DNA from: Pseudomonas gingeri
Lineage (GTDB): Bacteria; Pseudomonadota; Gammaproteobacteria; Pseudomonadales; Pseudomonadaceae
Reading direction: 5' to 3'
DNA length: 64,000 nt
Assembly: GCF_013385635.1 (NCBI RefSeq)
Contig: NZ_JACAPR010000028.1
Span: 124,001-188,000, forward strand
Part shown: positions 50,924-60,115 of the stretch, piece after piece
How the letters are laid out: each line of letters begins with the position of its first letter
How positions within the stretch are numbered: the first letter of the stretch is position 1
Notes under the pieces: generated by a model
Database searches by the model: none
Told to the model about the DNA's origin: nothing
The model's input: only the letters and a program-made list of their open reading frames with translations
Program-made: the position numbers and the translations under genes

Positions 50924-50938
50924 TAGACCGATCGACTA
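50924..50938. promoter_or_regulatory. TetR operator upstream of acuR
   Basis: TAGACCGATCGACTA, 14 of 15 bases identical to the acuI site, lies 10 bases before the regulator start. Flanks are also alike (AAT before, GAAA after). Confidence 0.75.
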
Positions 50939-50970
50939 GAAAATACATGCGACTAAAGGCGCAGGTCGGC

Positions 50971-51438
50971 TCACTCGACGATCCCGATATACACCGCAAC
51001 GCTGTCCGGCCCAGTATAAACCTCGAAATCCGTAGCGAAGCGACGTTGTCCGGGATGCTGCTCGAAGTAGGACCAGATCCGCCCCCAGGTGTCGATGACC
51101 GTCTGCGGCATGGCGCCCCGGCCTTCGAAAACCAGATAGGGGCCGGCCTGCACCTCAAGGGTCGGATACCCCGGGGCGGGCGTCGTCACCGCGACCGCGA
51201 CGGTCACATCGAAATAGCCGCTGGCATCCGACTCGTAGCCGGAGTAGACGCCATACACCCGTGAATCCGGCTGGCGGTTGGCGATACGCTCGGCCAGCCC
51301 TTCGGCGAAGAAGCCGCCCCACAACCCACCGATCCTTGCCGTCTCAGCGCACCGCTCGTCCTCGTTGCGGGTCCGGACCTGCGGGCCGGATACCTGGAAA
51401 GCAGCCACTTCCACACGTTTCACATCCATCTGCATCAT
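50971..51438 (-). CDS. GyrI-like/effector-binding domain protein
   Basis: A 155-residue stand-alone effector-binding domain (GyrI-like, AraC_E_bind type): VEVAAFQVSGPQVRTRN, IGGLWGGFFAEGLAERI, RVYGVYSGYESDASGYFDVT and FATDFEVYTGPDSVAVYIGI. Such domains bind small hydrophobic or cationic molecules and may sequester drugs or bind gyrase. AGGAG lies just before three close ATGs (51438, 51435, 51429); the exact start is uncertain. Confidence 0.78.
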   Translation of the reverse strand: MMQMDVKRVEVAAFQVSGPQVRTRNEDERCAETARIGGLWGGFFAEGLAERIANRQPDSRVYGVYSGYESDASGYFDVTVAVAVTTPAPGYPTLEVQAGPYLVFEGRGAMPQTVIDTWGRIWSYFEQHPGQRRFATDFEVYTGPDSVAVYIGIVE

Positions 51439-51629
51439 GCTCCTGGGCGGTTTTCGAACGGCGATTTCTGAACGACGACAACTTTAGGTGGATTTTGCCG
51501 CGAGCGTCATCGCAAATCACTCTTTTTGCCCGCCCGGACAGATGATGACTGGCCTTGCGCGCATCATTCCTGATACAAACCAGCCCTGTTCTCGCCGTTA
51601 TCCTTTTATCTGCCCCGGAGAAAAGCATC

Positions 51630-52694
51630 ATGAGCACCTGGCCTGACACCCGCATTCTAGACCTGTTCGGCATCCAGATACCGATCATCCAGGGTCCGTT
51701 GGCCGGCGCCACCACGGCCGCGTTGATGCTCGGTGTCGCCCGGGCCGGCGGCCTCGCCTCACTGCCTTGCGCAATGCTGACCCCGGACCAGATTCGCCAG
51801 GAAGTGCAGGCATTTCGTGCCGCGATCCAGGCGCCGTTGAACGTCAACTTCTTCTGCCACCAGCCGCCTGCCGCCGACCCGGAACGGGAAAAACGCTGGA
51901 AGGAGCGCCTGGCGCCCTACTACCGCGAACTGGGCCTGGACTTCAATGCGCCGACGCCGGTTTCCAGCCGTGCGCCCTTCGATGAAACCAGCTGCCAACT
52001 GGTGGAAGAACTGCGTCCGGAGATCGTCAGCTTCCACTTCGGCCTCCCGCCCGAAGCCCTGCTCGATCGGGTGAAGGCCACCGGGGCGACGATTGTCGGT
52101 TGCGCCACCACCGTGGATGAAGCGCGCTGGCTGGAAGAGCGCGGCTGCCACGCGATCATCGCCATGGGCAACGAAGCCGGCGGCCATCGCGGTATCTTCC
52201 TCAGCAACGACCTCAATACCCAGGTCGGCACCATTGCCCTGGTGCCGCAGATCGTCGATGCGGTGAAGGTGCCGGTGATTGCCGCCGGCGGTATCGGCGA
52301 CAGTCGTGGCGTTGCCGCGGCCTTCATGCTCGGGGCTTCGGCGGCACAACTGGGGACGGCCTACCTGTTCACCCCGCAAGCCAAGGTCTCGGCCTCCCAT
52401 CACCAGGCCCTGCGCACGGCGAAGGACAGCGAGACGGCGCTGACCAACCTGTTCACCGGCCGGCCGGCGCGCGGGATCATGAACCGGGTGATGCGTGAAC
52501 TCGGGCCGATCAGCGACATGGCCCCGGCATTCCCCCTGGCCGGCGGTGCACTGCTGCCGTTGCGAGCCAAGGGCGAAGCGGATTTCAGCAATCTGTGGTC
52601 CGGCCAGGCCCTGCGGCTGGGCGTGGAATTGCCGGCGGAGACACTGACCCGGCAATTGGCGGAACAGGCACTGGCGAAGCTGAGCGGACGCTGA
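51630..52694 (+). CDS. Nitronate monooxygenase (NMO/2-nitropropane dioxygenase family)
   Basis: A 354-residue FMN enzyme of the nitronate monooxygenase family: FGIQIPIIQGPLAGATTAAL, NVNFFCHQPP, IAMGNEAGGHRG with the catalytic His, VPVIAAGGIGDSRGVAAAFM for FMN phosphate binding. It detoxifies propionate-3-nitronate and similar. The ATG at 51630 has GGAG about 12 bases upstream; earlier in-frame starts lack family residues. It is followed by a REPIN. Confidence 0.85.
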   Translation: MSTWPDTRILDLFGIQIPIIQGPLAGATTAALMLGVARAGGLASLPCAMLTPDQIRQEVQAFRAAIQAPLNVNFFCHQPPAADPEREKRWKERLAPYYRELGLDFNAPTPVSSRAPFDETSCQLVEELRPEIVSFHFGLPPEALLDRVKATGATIVGCATTVDEARWLEERGCHAIIAMGNEAGGHRGIFLSNDLNTQVGTIALVPQIVDAVKVPVIAAGGIGDSRGVAAAFMLGASAAQLGTAYLFTPQAKVSASHHQALRTAKDSETALTNLFTGRPARGIMNRVMRELGPISDMAPAFPLAGGALLPLRAKGEADFSNLWSGQALRLGVELPAETLTRQLAEQALAKLSGR

Positions 52695-52701
52695 ACACCC
52701 T

Positions 52702-52784
52702 GTAGGAGCCGGCTTGCCGGCGATGAGGCCCGTGAGCCTTGCATCGCCTGACCGACCGTCTTCGCCGGCAAGCCGGCTCCTGCA
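52702..52784. repeat. REPIN (inverted REP pair)
   Basis: GTAGGAGCCGGCTTGCCGGC and its inverted copy near 52763-52784 (21 of 22 bases matching over the arms) flank a roughly 40-base spacer. The element is the same REP family as at 41473 and lies just after the nitronate monooxygenase gene. Confidence 0.88.
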
Positions 52785-52832
52785 AGGGACGTGGCGTTTT
52801 TAAGAAAGCATGCACCCTCGCCATGGCCAGCA

Positions 52833-52862
52833 AATCGCTATATATTTGTTTATATAGCGATT
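52833..52862. promoter_or_regulatory. ModE-type operator
   Basis: AATCGCTATATA and TATATAGCGATT are perfect 12-base inverted arms around TTTGTT. This fits the ModE operator pattern (CGCTATAT-N-ATATAGCG class) and sits 78 bases before modA, so molybdate-bound ModE should repress modABC. No modE gene is in the window. Confidence 0.85.
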
Positions 52863-52939
52863 CACCCCTCTCAGCGCCGCACACTTCCTATAACAAGCGG
52901 CGCCTGTGCCTGTCCCCAACGTTTGAACGGAGCCGCTTC

Positions 52940-53707
52940 ATGATCACTCGTGCCTCACGTTTCGCCCCGACTTGCCTGGCCGCCCTGCTCGGCCTCTTTA
53001 CCTTCGCCTCGGCCGAGGCCGCAGAAGTCCAGGTGGCCGTCGCCGCCAACTTCACCGCGCCGATCCAGGCGATTGCCGCCGACTTCGAGAAAGACACCGG
53101 CCACAAGCTGGTCGCCGCCTATGGCGCCACCGGCCAGTTCTACACCCAGATCAAGAACGGCGCGCCGTTCGAAGTGTTCCTCGCTGCCGACGACACCACC
53201 CCGGCCAAGCTGGAAAAAGAAGGCGACATCGTCGCCGGCTCGCGCTTCACCTATGCCGTCGGCACCCTGGCCCTGTGGTCGGCCAAGGACGGTTACGTCG
53301 ATGCCAAAGGCCAGGTGCTCAAGGACAACCAGTACCAGCACCTGTCCATCGCCGATCCGAAAGCCGCGCCTTACGGCCTGGCCGCGACCCAGGTCCTGGC
53401 CAAGCTGGGCCTGACCGACAAGGTCAAGGACAAGCTGGTTACCGGCCAGAACATCACCCAGGCCTATCAGTTCATCTCCACCGGCAATGCCGAGCTGGGT
53501 TTTGTCGCCCTGTCGCAGATCTACAAGGACGGCAAGGTCACCAGCGGTTCGGCGTGGATCGTCCCGGCCGACATGCATGAAGCCATCAAGCAGGACGCGG
53601 TGATCCTGACCAAGGGCAAGGACAATGCCGCCGCCAAAGCGCTGGTCGACTACCTGAAAGGTCCGAAAGCCGCGGCCATCATCAAGTCCTACGGTTACCA
53701 GCTCTAA
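52940..53707 (+). CDS. modA: Molybdate ABC transporter periplasmic binding protein
   Basis: A 255-residue binding protein. The signal peptide ends at AEA (about 26-27). The molybdate-pocket segments VAVAANFTAPIQAIAADFEK, YGATGQFYTQIKNGAPFEVF and the late GNAELGFVALSQI are typical of ModA. The start is the ATG at 52940; upstream in-frame codons run into the ModE site. modB follows without a gap. Confidence 0.93.
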   Translation: MITRASRFAPTCLAALLGLFTFASAEAAEVQVAVAANFTAPIQAIAADFEKDTGHKLVAAYGATGQFYTQIKNGAPFEVFLAADDTTPAKLEKEGDIVAGSRFTYAVGTLALWSAKDGYVDAKGQVLKDNQYQHLSIADPKAAPYGLAATQVLAKLGLTDKVKDKLVTGQNITQAYQFISTGNAELGFVALSQIYKDGKVTSGSAWIVPADMHEAIKQDAVILTKGKDNAAAKALVDYLKGPKAAAIIKSYGYQL

Positions 53708-54388
53708 ATGCCGCTCACCAGTGACGATTTCGCCGCGATCTGGCTGACCCTGCAACTGGCGGCCCTGACCACGGCGATCCTGCTGGTGATCGGCACGCCG
53801 ATCGCGTTATGGCTGGCCCGCACCCGCTCCTGGCTGCGCGGGCCGATCGGTGCGGTGGTGGCCCTGCCGCTGGTGCTGCCACCGACGGTGATCGGCTTCT
53901 ATCTGCTGCTGGCCTTCGGGCCCCACGGTTTTATCGGCCAGTTCACCCAGGCCATCGGCCTGGGTACCCTGACCTTCAGTTTCACCGGGCTGGTGATCGG
54001 CTCGGTGATCTACTCGATGCCCTTTGTGGTGCAACCCCTGCAAAACGCCTTCAGTGCCATCGGCACCCGCCCGCTGGAAGTGGCCGCGACCTTGCGTGCC
54101 AATCCCTGGGACACTTTCTTCAGCGTGGTCCTGCCCCTGGCACGACCGGGCTTTATCACCGCCGCGATCCTCGGCTTCGCCCATACCGTCGGCGAGTTCG
54201 GCGTGGTGTTGATGATCGGCGGCAACATTGCGCAGAAGACACGCGTGGTCTCGGTGCAGATCTACGACCACGTCGAGGCCATGGAATACCTCCAGGCCCA
54301 CTGGCTGGCCGGCGCCATGCTGGTGTTTTCCTTTATCGTGTTGCTGGCGCTGTATTCGAGCCGCAAGACCAAGATGGGCTGGAGCTGA
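53708..54388 (+). CDS. modB: Molybdate ABC transporter permease
   Basis: A 226-residue permease with about five helices. It has LPLVLPPTVIGFYLLLAFG and the EAA loop RPLEVAATLRANPWDTFFSV, then HTVGEFGVVLMIGGNI, the standard ModB pattern. Its ATG directly abuts the modA stop, and modC starts 3 bases after its own stop. Confidence 0.93.
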   Translation: MPLTSDDFAAIWLTLQLAALTTAILLVIGTPIALWLARTRSWLRGPIGAVVALPLVLPPTVIGFYLLLAFGPHGFIGQFTQAIGLGTLTFSFTGLVIGSVIYSMPFVVQPLQNAFSAIGTRPLEVAATLRANPWDTFFSVVLPLARPGFITAAILGFAHTVGEFGVVLMIGGNIAQKTRVVSVQIYDHVEAMEYLQAHWLAGAMLVFSFIVLLALYSSRKTKMGWS

Positions 54389-54391
54389 GCC

Positions 54392-55480
54392 ATGACCGCT
54401 TCGATACAGGTCAGTTTGCAACTGAGCTACCCGGACTTCGCCCTCGACCTCGACCTGAACCTGCCCGGCCGCGGCGTGACCGCGTTGTACGGACATTCCG
54501 GCTCCGGCAAGACTACCTGCCTGCGCTGCATCGCCGGCCTGGAAAAAGCCTCCAGGGCGTTTATCCGGGTCAACGACGAAGTCTGGCAGGACAGCAGCCG
54601 CCAACATTTCGTCCCTCCGCACAAGCGCGCCCTCGGCTATGTGTTCCAGGAGGCCAGCCTGTTCCCGCACCTTTCGGTGCGGGCCAACCTGGAGTTCGGC
54701 CTGCGACGCATTCCCCGTGCCCAACGTCGGGTGGACATGGCCCATGCCAGCGAACTGCTGGGTATCAGCCACTTGCTCGAGCGCCACCCACAGCACCTGT
54801 CCGGCGGCGAACGCCAGCGTGTCGGCATCGCCCGGGCGCTGCTCACCAGCCCGCAACTGCTGCTGATGGACGAGCCCCTCGCGGCCCTCGACAGCAAGCG
54901 CAAGGGCGAGATCCTGCCGTACCTCGAACGCCTGCATGACGAACTGGATATCCCGGTGCTCTATGTCAGTCACTCCCAGGACGAAGTGGCGCGCCTGGCC
55001 GACCATATCGTCCTGCTCGGCGACGGCAAGGCACTGGCCAGCGGCCCCATCGGCGAAACCCTGGCGCGGCTCGACCTGCCCCTGGCCCTTGGCGATGATG
55101 CCGGCGTGGTGATCGAAGGCCAGGTCAGCGCCTATGACGCGCATTACCAACTGGTCACCCTGCAACTGCCCGGCAGCCTGCTGAACATGCGGGTCGCCCA
55201 CACGCCCCTGGCCGTCGGCAAGCACTTGCGCTTCAAGGTCCAGGCACGGGATGTCAGCCTCAGCCGACAGGCGGAAGAACACAGCAGTATTCTCAATCGA
55301 CTGCCGGTCACCGTGACCGGCGAAATTCCCGCGGACAACAGCGCCCACGTACTGGTCAGGCTGGAGGCTGGCGGTACTCCGTTGCTGGCGCGGATCACCC
55401 GGTTTTCGCGGGACCAGTTGCAGTTGCAGGTCGGACAACAACTGTGGGCGCAGATCAAGGCCGTGGCGGTACTGGCCTGA
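54392..55480 (+). CDS. modC: Molybdate ABC transporter ATP-binding protein
   Basis: A 362-residue ATPase. Walker A is GHSGSGKT, the signature LSGGERQRVGIARAL, Walker B LLLMDEPLAALD, switch His in YVSHSQDEVA. The C-terminal 70 residues form a molybdate-binding MOP domain (FKVQARDVSLSRQAEEHSSI, VLVRLEAGGTPLLARITRFS), which feeds molybdate back on transport. It ends the modABC operon. Confidence 0.93.
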   Translation: MTASIQVSLQLSYPDFALDLDLNLPGRGVTALYGHSGSGKTTCLRCIAGLEKASRAFIRVNDEVWQDSSRQHFVPPHKRALGYVFQEASLFPHLSVRANLEFGLRRIPRAQRRVDMAHASELLGISHLLERHPQHLSGGERQRVGIARALLTSPQLLLMDEPLAALDSKRKGEILPYLERLHDELDIPVLYVSHSQDEVARLADHIVLLGDGKALASGPIGETLARLDLPLALGDDAGVVIEGQVSAYDAHYQLVTLQLPGSLLNMRVAHTPLAVGKHLRFKVQARDVSLSRQAEEHSSILNRLPVTVTGEIPADNSAHVLVRLEAGGTPLLARITRFSRDQLQLQVGQQLWAQIKAVAVLA

Positions 55481-55554
55481 ACTGAATGCACCTTCGGGCC
55501 AGGCGGAGGTCAACCGGTCATAGCAGCCTGACTTTGTGCCAAGGACTCCCTGCC

Positions 55555-56574
55555 ATGACCGATGTACCGACACCCGTCGACCTGCCGCCCGATCTGCATT
55601 ACGTCGACGACACCCTTCCGGGTATTCGCCGCAAGCCCTGGCGGGGTCGGTTCGCCTACTTCAGCGCCGATGGCGAACGCATTCGCGACACCGACGAAAT
55701 CAAGCGCCTCAATGCCCTGGCCGTACCGCCGGCCTACACCGACGTATGGATCTGCGCCGACCCACAAGGTCATCTACAAGCCACCGGACGTGATGCCAGG
55801 GGCCGCAAGCAGTACCGCTATCACCCGCGCTGGCGAGAGATCCGCGACCAGGACAAGTACGCACGACTGCAGGCGTTCGGCAACGCCCTGCCCAAGCTGC
55901 GCCGGCAATTGCAAGCCACCCTCGCGATGCCGGGGTTCGACCGGGACAAAGTCATGGCCACGGTGATCGGCCTGCTCGACGCCACGCTGATCCGGGTCGG
56001 CAACACCCGTTACACCCGGGACAACCGCTCCTACGGCCTGACCACCCTGCGTAGCCGGCATGTGGAAATCAACGGCAGCGCCATGCTTTTCCAGTTTCGC
56101 GGCAAGAGCGGTGTCGAGCACCAGGTGACACTCAAGGACCGGCGCCTGGCCAATGTGCTCAAGCGCTGCCTGGAGCTGCCCGGGCAAAACCTGTTCCAGT
56201 ACCTGGATGAACAGGGCGAACGCCACACGGTCAGCTCATCGGACGTGAACGCCTACCTGCATGAATTGACCGGTGCCGAGTTCACCGCCAAGGACTTCCG
56301 CACCTGGGCCGGCAGCGCCCTGGCGCTGGCGGTCTTGCGCGAGCGTTACTGGGAGCCGGAAGCCGAGGCGAAAAAGCAGATCGTCGAGATGGTGAAAAAC
56401 GTCGCCAGGCAATTGGGCAACACCCCCGCCGTCTGTCGCAAGTGCTATATCCATCCTGCGGTCCTCGAGGCGTTCGTCCTCGGCGAGCTGGAAAAACTGC
56501 CACGCCCCCGGATCCGCAAGGGCCTGAATATCGAGGAAGCGGGTCTGGCGATGTTCCTGCAACGCCAATCGTAA
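55555..56574 (+). CDS. DNA topoisomerase IB (poxvirus type)
   Basis: A 339-residue type IB topoisomerase. N-terminal clamp: GIRRKPWRGRFAYFSADGER, YHPRWREIRDQDKYARLQAF. Catalytic residues are in YGLTTLRSRHVE (Arg), FRGKSGVEH (Lys), KDFRTWAGSALAL (Arg) and CRKCYIHPAV (nucleophilic Tyr). It relaxes supercoils without ATP through a 3'-phosphotyrosine. Bacterial members are scattered and probably acquired. The ATG at 55555 follows a CCCTGCC stretch, no strong ribosome site. Confidence 0.92.
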   Translation: MTDVPTPVDLPPDLHYVDDTLPGIRRKPWRGRFAYFSADGERIRDTDEIKRLNALAVPPAYTDVWICADPQGHLQATGRDARGRKQYRYHPRWREIRDQDKYARLQAFGNALPKLRRQLQATLAMPGFDRDKVMATVIGLLDATLIRVGNTRYTRDNRSYGLTTLRSRHVEINGSAMLFQFRGKSGVEHQVTLKDRRLANVLKRCLELPGQNLFQYLDEQGERHTVSSSDVNAYLHELTGAEFTAKDFRTWAGSALALAVLRERYWEPEAEAKKQIVEMVKNVARQLGNTPAVCRKCYIHPAVLEAFVLGELEKLPRPRIRKGLNIEEAGLAMFLQRQS

Positions 56575-56679
56575 AACAGTGATGGACGGTGTGCCGGGGA
56601 AGCCGGCAGAGATTGAGTCAAACGCCCTGCAAGGATTAGCATTTTCCTATGCACCTTCGGCCAGAATGGACTATTTACA

Positions 56680-57021
56680 ATGACCAGCTTCGGTTTTCGA
56701 TTAAAGGAAGAGCGCCAGCGCCTCGCGTTGCGCCAAGCGGTTTTTGCGCAAAAAGCCAGCGTCAGCGTCTCCACCCAACGCCTGTACGAACACGACCGGC
56801 GTACGCCCAGGGCAATCTACCTGGCGAATATCACACGCATCGGTGTCGATGTCCTGTATGTGCTGACCGGCAGGAAAACCCTGTTGGTCGATATGAATCC
56901 ACTACAAGCGCGGCGCCTGATCGACGGAAAAATCCTCAACAGCGAAGTACTCGACGAACAGGCTGATGAAGAGGTGTATTTCAAACTGGTCAAGCGTGAC
57001 CGGGACTCACATCAGTATTGA
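56680..57021 (+). CDS. XRE family helix-turn-helix protein
   Basis: A 113-residue protein. The Cro/CI-type domain is RLKEERQRLALRQAVFAQKA, then VSVSTQRLYEHDRRTPRAIY and LANITRIGVDVLYVLTGRKT. The C-terminal tail is charged with no known domain. It resembles small Pseudomonas phage-type or chromosomal regulators. It ends 30 bases before the glucosidase gene, which it may regulate (inference). Confidence 0.75.
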   Translation: MTSFGFRLKEERQRLALRQAVFAQKASVSVSTQRLYEHDRRTPRAIYLANITRIGVDVLYVLTGRKTLLVDMNPLQARRLIDGKILNSEVLDEQADEEVYFKLVKRDRDSHQY

Positions 57022-57050
57022 TCCTTGTTTGCCGAACGACGGAAGATCCG

Positions 57051-59684
57051 ATGACGGCCAAACCTGCAGCGACGCTTCTCGACACGATTGAAGGCCAGCG
57101 TCTGGCGGGCGAAAATGCCGCCGACTGGCGCGAATGGGGGCCGTACCTGAGTGAACGGCAATGGGGTACGGTCCGCGAGGACTACAGCGCCGATGGCGAC
57201 GCCTGGGCCTATTTCCCCCACGATCACGCCCGCAGCCGCGCCTATCGCTGGGGTGAGGATGGCCTCGCCGGATTCTCCGACAAGTCCCAGCACTGGTGCC
57301 TCGGCCTCGCGCTCTGGAACGAGCGCGACCCGATTCTCAAGGAACGCCTGTTCGGCCTGAACAATGCCGAAGGCAACCACGGCGAAGACGTCAAGGAACT
57401 CTACTTCTATCTCGATGGCGTACCCAGCCATGCGTACATGCGCATGCTCTACAAATACCCGCAGGCGGCCTTTCCCTATGACGACCTGGTCAAGGAGAAC
57501 GCCCGTCGCGGCCTGGCCGATGCCGAGTATGAAATCCTCGATACCGGGGTGTTCGAGGACAACCGCTATTTCGATGTCACAGTCGAGTATGCCAAGCAGG
57601 GGCCAAACGATATCGTCATGCGGGTCAGCGTGCAGAACCGCTTTCACCAGCCCGCCCGCCTGCGCGTGCTGCCGCAACTCTGGGCGCGCAATGACTGGAG
57701 CTGGAGTCTCCACGCCCGACGGCCGAGCCTGACTCTATTGGATGACAAGGTCACGGCCCTGCATGCCGGTTGCGACCCCATGCAGGCCACTGCCTGGGGC
57801 GATACCGCTTGCGAATGGCTGTTCTGCGAGAACGAGACCAACACCCGTCGCCTGAACGGCTCGCAGGCCGACGGACCGTTCAAGGATGGTATCAACGACC
57901 ATGTGGTTGGCGGTGCCGAGAGTATTCGTCACGACAGCGGCACGCGGGTGGCGGCGCACTTCGCCCTGGAACTGCAAGGCGGTGAAACCCGTACGGTGTA
58001 CCTGCGCTTCGCTCCTCCCGGCGCGGAAAAGCTCAATGTCCGCCACCTGTTGGAGCAGCGCCGCCAGGAAGCCGATGATTTCTATGCCGCCCTGCAGCAA
58101 GGCCTCGACGATGCCGATGCGCGCAATGTCCAGCGCCAGGCCCTGGCCGGCCTGCTGTGGTCCAAGCAACTCTACTATTTCGACGTCAACCAGTGGCTCG
58201 ACGGCGACCCGGCCCAACCACCACCGCCGGCTGGACGCCCGTCTATCCGCAACAGCCATTGGCGACACCTGTCGAACTTCGACATCGTCTCCATGCCGGA
58301 TAAATGGGAGTATCCCTGGTACGCCTCATGGGACCTGGGCTTCCAGGCGGTGGCCTTCGCCCTGATCGATCCGGGCTTCGCCAAGCACCAGTTACTGCTT
58401 CTGGTCAAGGATCGCTTCATGCACCCCAACGGCCAACTGCCGGCCTACGAGTGGCGCTTCGACGATGCCAATCCGCCGGTGCATGCCTGGGCGTCGTGGC
58501 GGGTCTACCAGCGGGAAAAGCAGTTGACCGGCAGCGGCGACATGGACTTTCTCGAACGCATCTTCCACAAGCTGTTGCTGAACTTCTCCTGGTGGGTCAA
58601 CCGCAAGGACGCCGAGGGCCGCAATCTGTTCCAGGGCGGTTTTCTCGGGCTGGATAATATCGCCCTGTTCAACCGCTCCGACGACATCCCGCCAGGCTAC
58701 ACCCTCGATCAGGCCGACGGGACCGCGTGGGTCGCCGCCTATGCCCTGGACATGATGCGCATTGCCCTGGAACTGGCCAGGCGCAACCCGGTGTATGTCG
58801 ATATCGGCGTGAAGTTCTTCGAGCACTTTCTTTATATCGCCGGGGCGATCAACCGGGTCGACGACAGCGCCGAGGGCCTCTGGGACAACCAGGACGAGTT
58901 TTTCTACGACGTGCTGCAACACCCCGACGGCCGCAGTGAACCGGTGCGCCTGCGCTCCATCGTCGGGCTGATGCCGCTGTTCGCCGTGCTGGTGCTGGAG
59001 CAGCGTGAACACCAGGATCTGCCTGGCCTGCGCGAGCGGCTGTTGGGTTTCATGCACCATCGACCGGACCTGGCGGCATTGGTCTCGCGCTGGAACGAAC
59101 CCGGCGACGGCAATCGCCTGCTGCTGGCCCTGCTGCGTGGCGAACGCACCAAGAACCTGCTCAAGCGCATGCTCGATGAAGCCGAGTTTCTCTCCGACTT
59201 CGGCATCCGCTCGCTGTCCAGGGCGTTTGCCGAGCAGCCGCTGGCGATGCAACTCGACGGCAAGAGCTTGAACGCCCGCTACCAACCGGCGGAATCCGAC
59301 TCGCGCCTGTACGGCGGCAACTCCAACTGGCGCGGGCCGTTGTGGATGCCGATCAACTATCTGCTGATCGAATCGCTGCGCGAGTTCCACCGTTACTACG
59401 ACGACCATTTTTCAGTGGAATATCCCAGCGGTTCCGGCTATTTATCATCGCTGGATGAAGTCGCCGACGGCCTCGGCCGACGCCTGACCTCGCTGTTCCT
59501 GCGGGACGCGGACGGGCAGCGCCCGGCGATGGCGGCCTACCCGCAGTTGCAGGCAGATCCGGCGAGCCGTGATCTGCTGCTGTTCCACGAATATTTCCAC
59601 GGCGACACCGGGCGTGGCCTGGGCGCCTCTCATCAGACCGGCTGGAGTGCGCTGGTAGCCTTGCTGCTGCAACCGCGCCACTGA
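57051..59684 (+). CDS. GH63-type (MGH1-like) glucosidase
   Basis: An 877-residue cytoplasmic protein without signal peptide. It matches large bacterial GH63-like proteins: REWGPYLSERQWGTVREDYS, AYRWGEDGLAGFSDKSQHWC, WYASWDLGFQAVAFALIDPG (probable general acid Asp in the WDLGF segment), GGNSNWRGPLWMPINYLLIE (second catalytic region) and SHQTGWSALVALLLQ. The fold is an (alpha/alpha)6 barrel and it likely hydrolyses an alpha-glucoside. The native substrate is unknown. GGAAG lies before the ATG at 57051. Confidence 0.83.
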   Translation: MTAKPAATLLDTIEGQRLAGENAADWREWGPYLSERQWGTVREDYSADGDAWAYFPHDHARSRAYRWGEDGLAGFSDKSQHWCLGLALWNERDPILKERLFGLNNAEGNHGEDVKELYFYLDGVPSHAYMRMLYKYPQAAFPYDDLVKENARRGLADAEYEILDTGVFEDNRYFDVTVEYAKQGPNDIVMRVSVQNRFHQPARLRVLPQLWARNDWSWSLHARRPSLTLLDDKVTALHAGCDPMQATAWGDTACEWLFCENETNTRRLNGSQADGPFKDGINDHVVGGAESIRHDSGTRVAAHFALELQGGETRTVYLRFAPPGAEKLNVRHLLEQRRQEADDFYAALQQGLDDADARNVQRQALAGLLWSKQLYYFDVNQWLDGDPAQPPPPAGRPSIRNSHWRHLSNFDIVSMPDKWEYPWYASWDLGFQAVAFALIDPGFAKHQLLLLVKDRFMHPNGQLPAYEWRFDDANPPVHAWASWRVYQREKQLTGSGDMDFLERIFHKLLLNFSWWVNRKDAEGRNLFQGGFLGLDNIALFNRSDDIPPGYTLDQADGTAWVAAYALDMMRIALELARRNPVYVDIGVKFFEHFLYIAGAINRVDDSAEGLWDNQDEFFYDVLQHPDGRSEPVRLRSIVGLMPLFAVLVLEQREHQDLPGLRERLLGFMHHRPDLAALVSRWNEPGDGNRLLLALLRGERTKNLLKRMLDEAEFLSDFGIRSLSRAFAEQPLAMQLDGKSLNARYQPAESDSRLYGGNSNWRGPLWMPINYLLIESLREFHRYYDDHFSVEYPSGSGYLSSLDEVADGLGRRLTSLFLRDADGQRPAMAAYPQLQADPASRDLLLFHEYFHGDTGRGLGASHQTGWSALVALLLQPRH

Positions 59685-59707
59685 CGGTTCATCCGGAGCC
59701 TTACCGA

Positions 59708-60115
59708 ATGCTTTCACATGTTTACCTGGGCATCACCGATTTCGACCGCGCCTTCGGCTTCTATCAACCGCTGATGGAGACACTGGGGTTGAAGCTGCGC
59801 TTCAGCGATGCGGACAAGCCCTGGGCCGGCTGGGTCAGCCCCGACGCGCCACGCCCGTTGCTGATTATCGGCACGCCCTTCGATGGCGAAGCCGCCAGCC
59901 CCGGCAACGGCCAGATGCTTGGCCTGCTGGCGCCGAGTCGCGAAGCGGTGGAACGCTGCCATCAACTGGCCCTGGAACATGGCGGCAGCTGTGAAGGCGC
60001 GCCCGGCTTGCGTCCGCACTATCACCCCAACTACTACGGCGCCTACTTTCGTGACCCGGACGGCAACAAGCTGTGCGTCTGCTGTCACGATCCATTGCCG
60101 GGCATTACGGATTAA
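59708..60115 (+). CDS. VOC family protein (glyoxalase/bleomycin-resistance fold)
   Basis: A 135-residue VOC protein: LSHVYLGITDFDRAFGFYQP, HGGSCEGAPGLRPHYHPNYY and YFRDPDGNKLCVCCHD. Metal-ligand His and the DPDGN motif are present; such enzymes include lyases, dioxygenases and resistance proteins, so no specific activity is assigned. Its stop overlaps the convergent hyi gene's stop. Confidence 0.83.
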   Translation: MLSHVYLGITDFDRAFGFYQPLMETLGLKLRFSDADKPWAGWVSPDAPRPLLIIGTPFDGEAASPGNGQMLGLLAPSREAVERCHQLALEHGGSCEGAPGLRPHYHPNYYGAYFRDPDGNKLCVCCHDPLPGITD

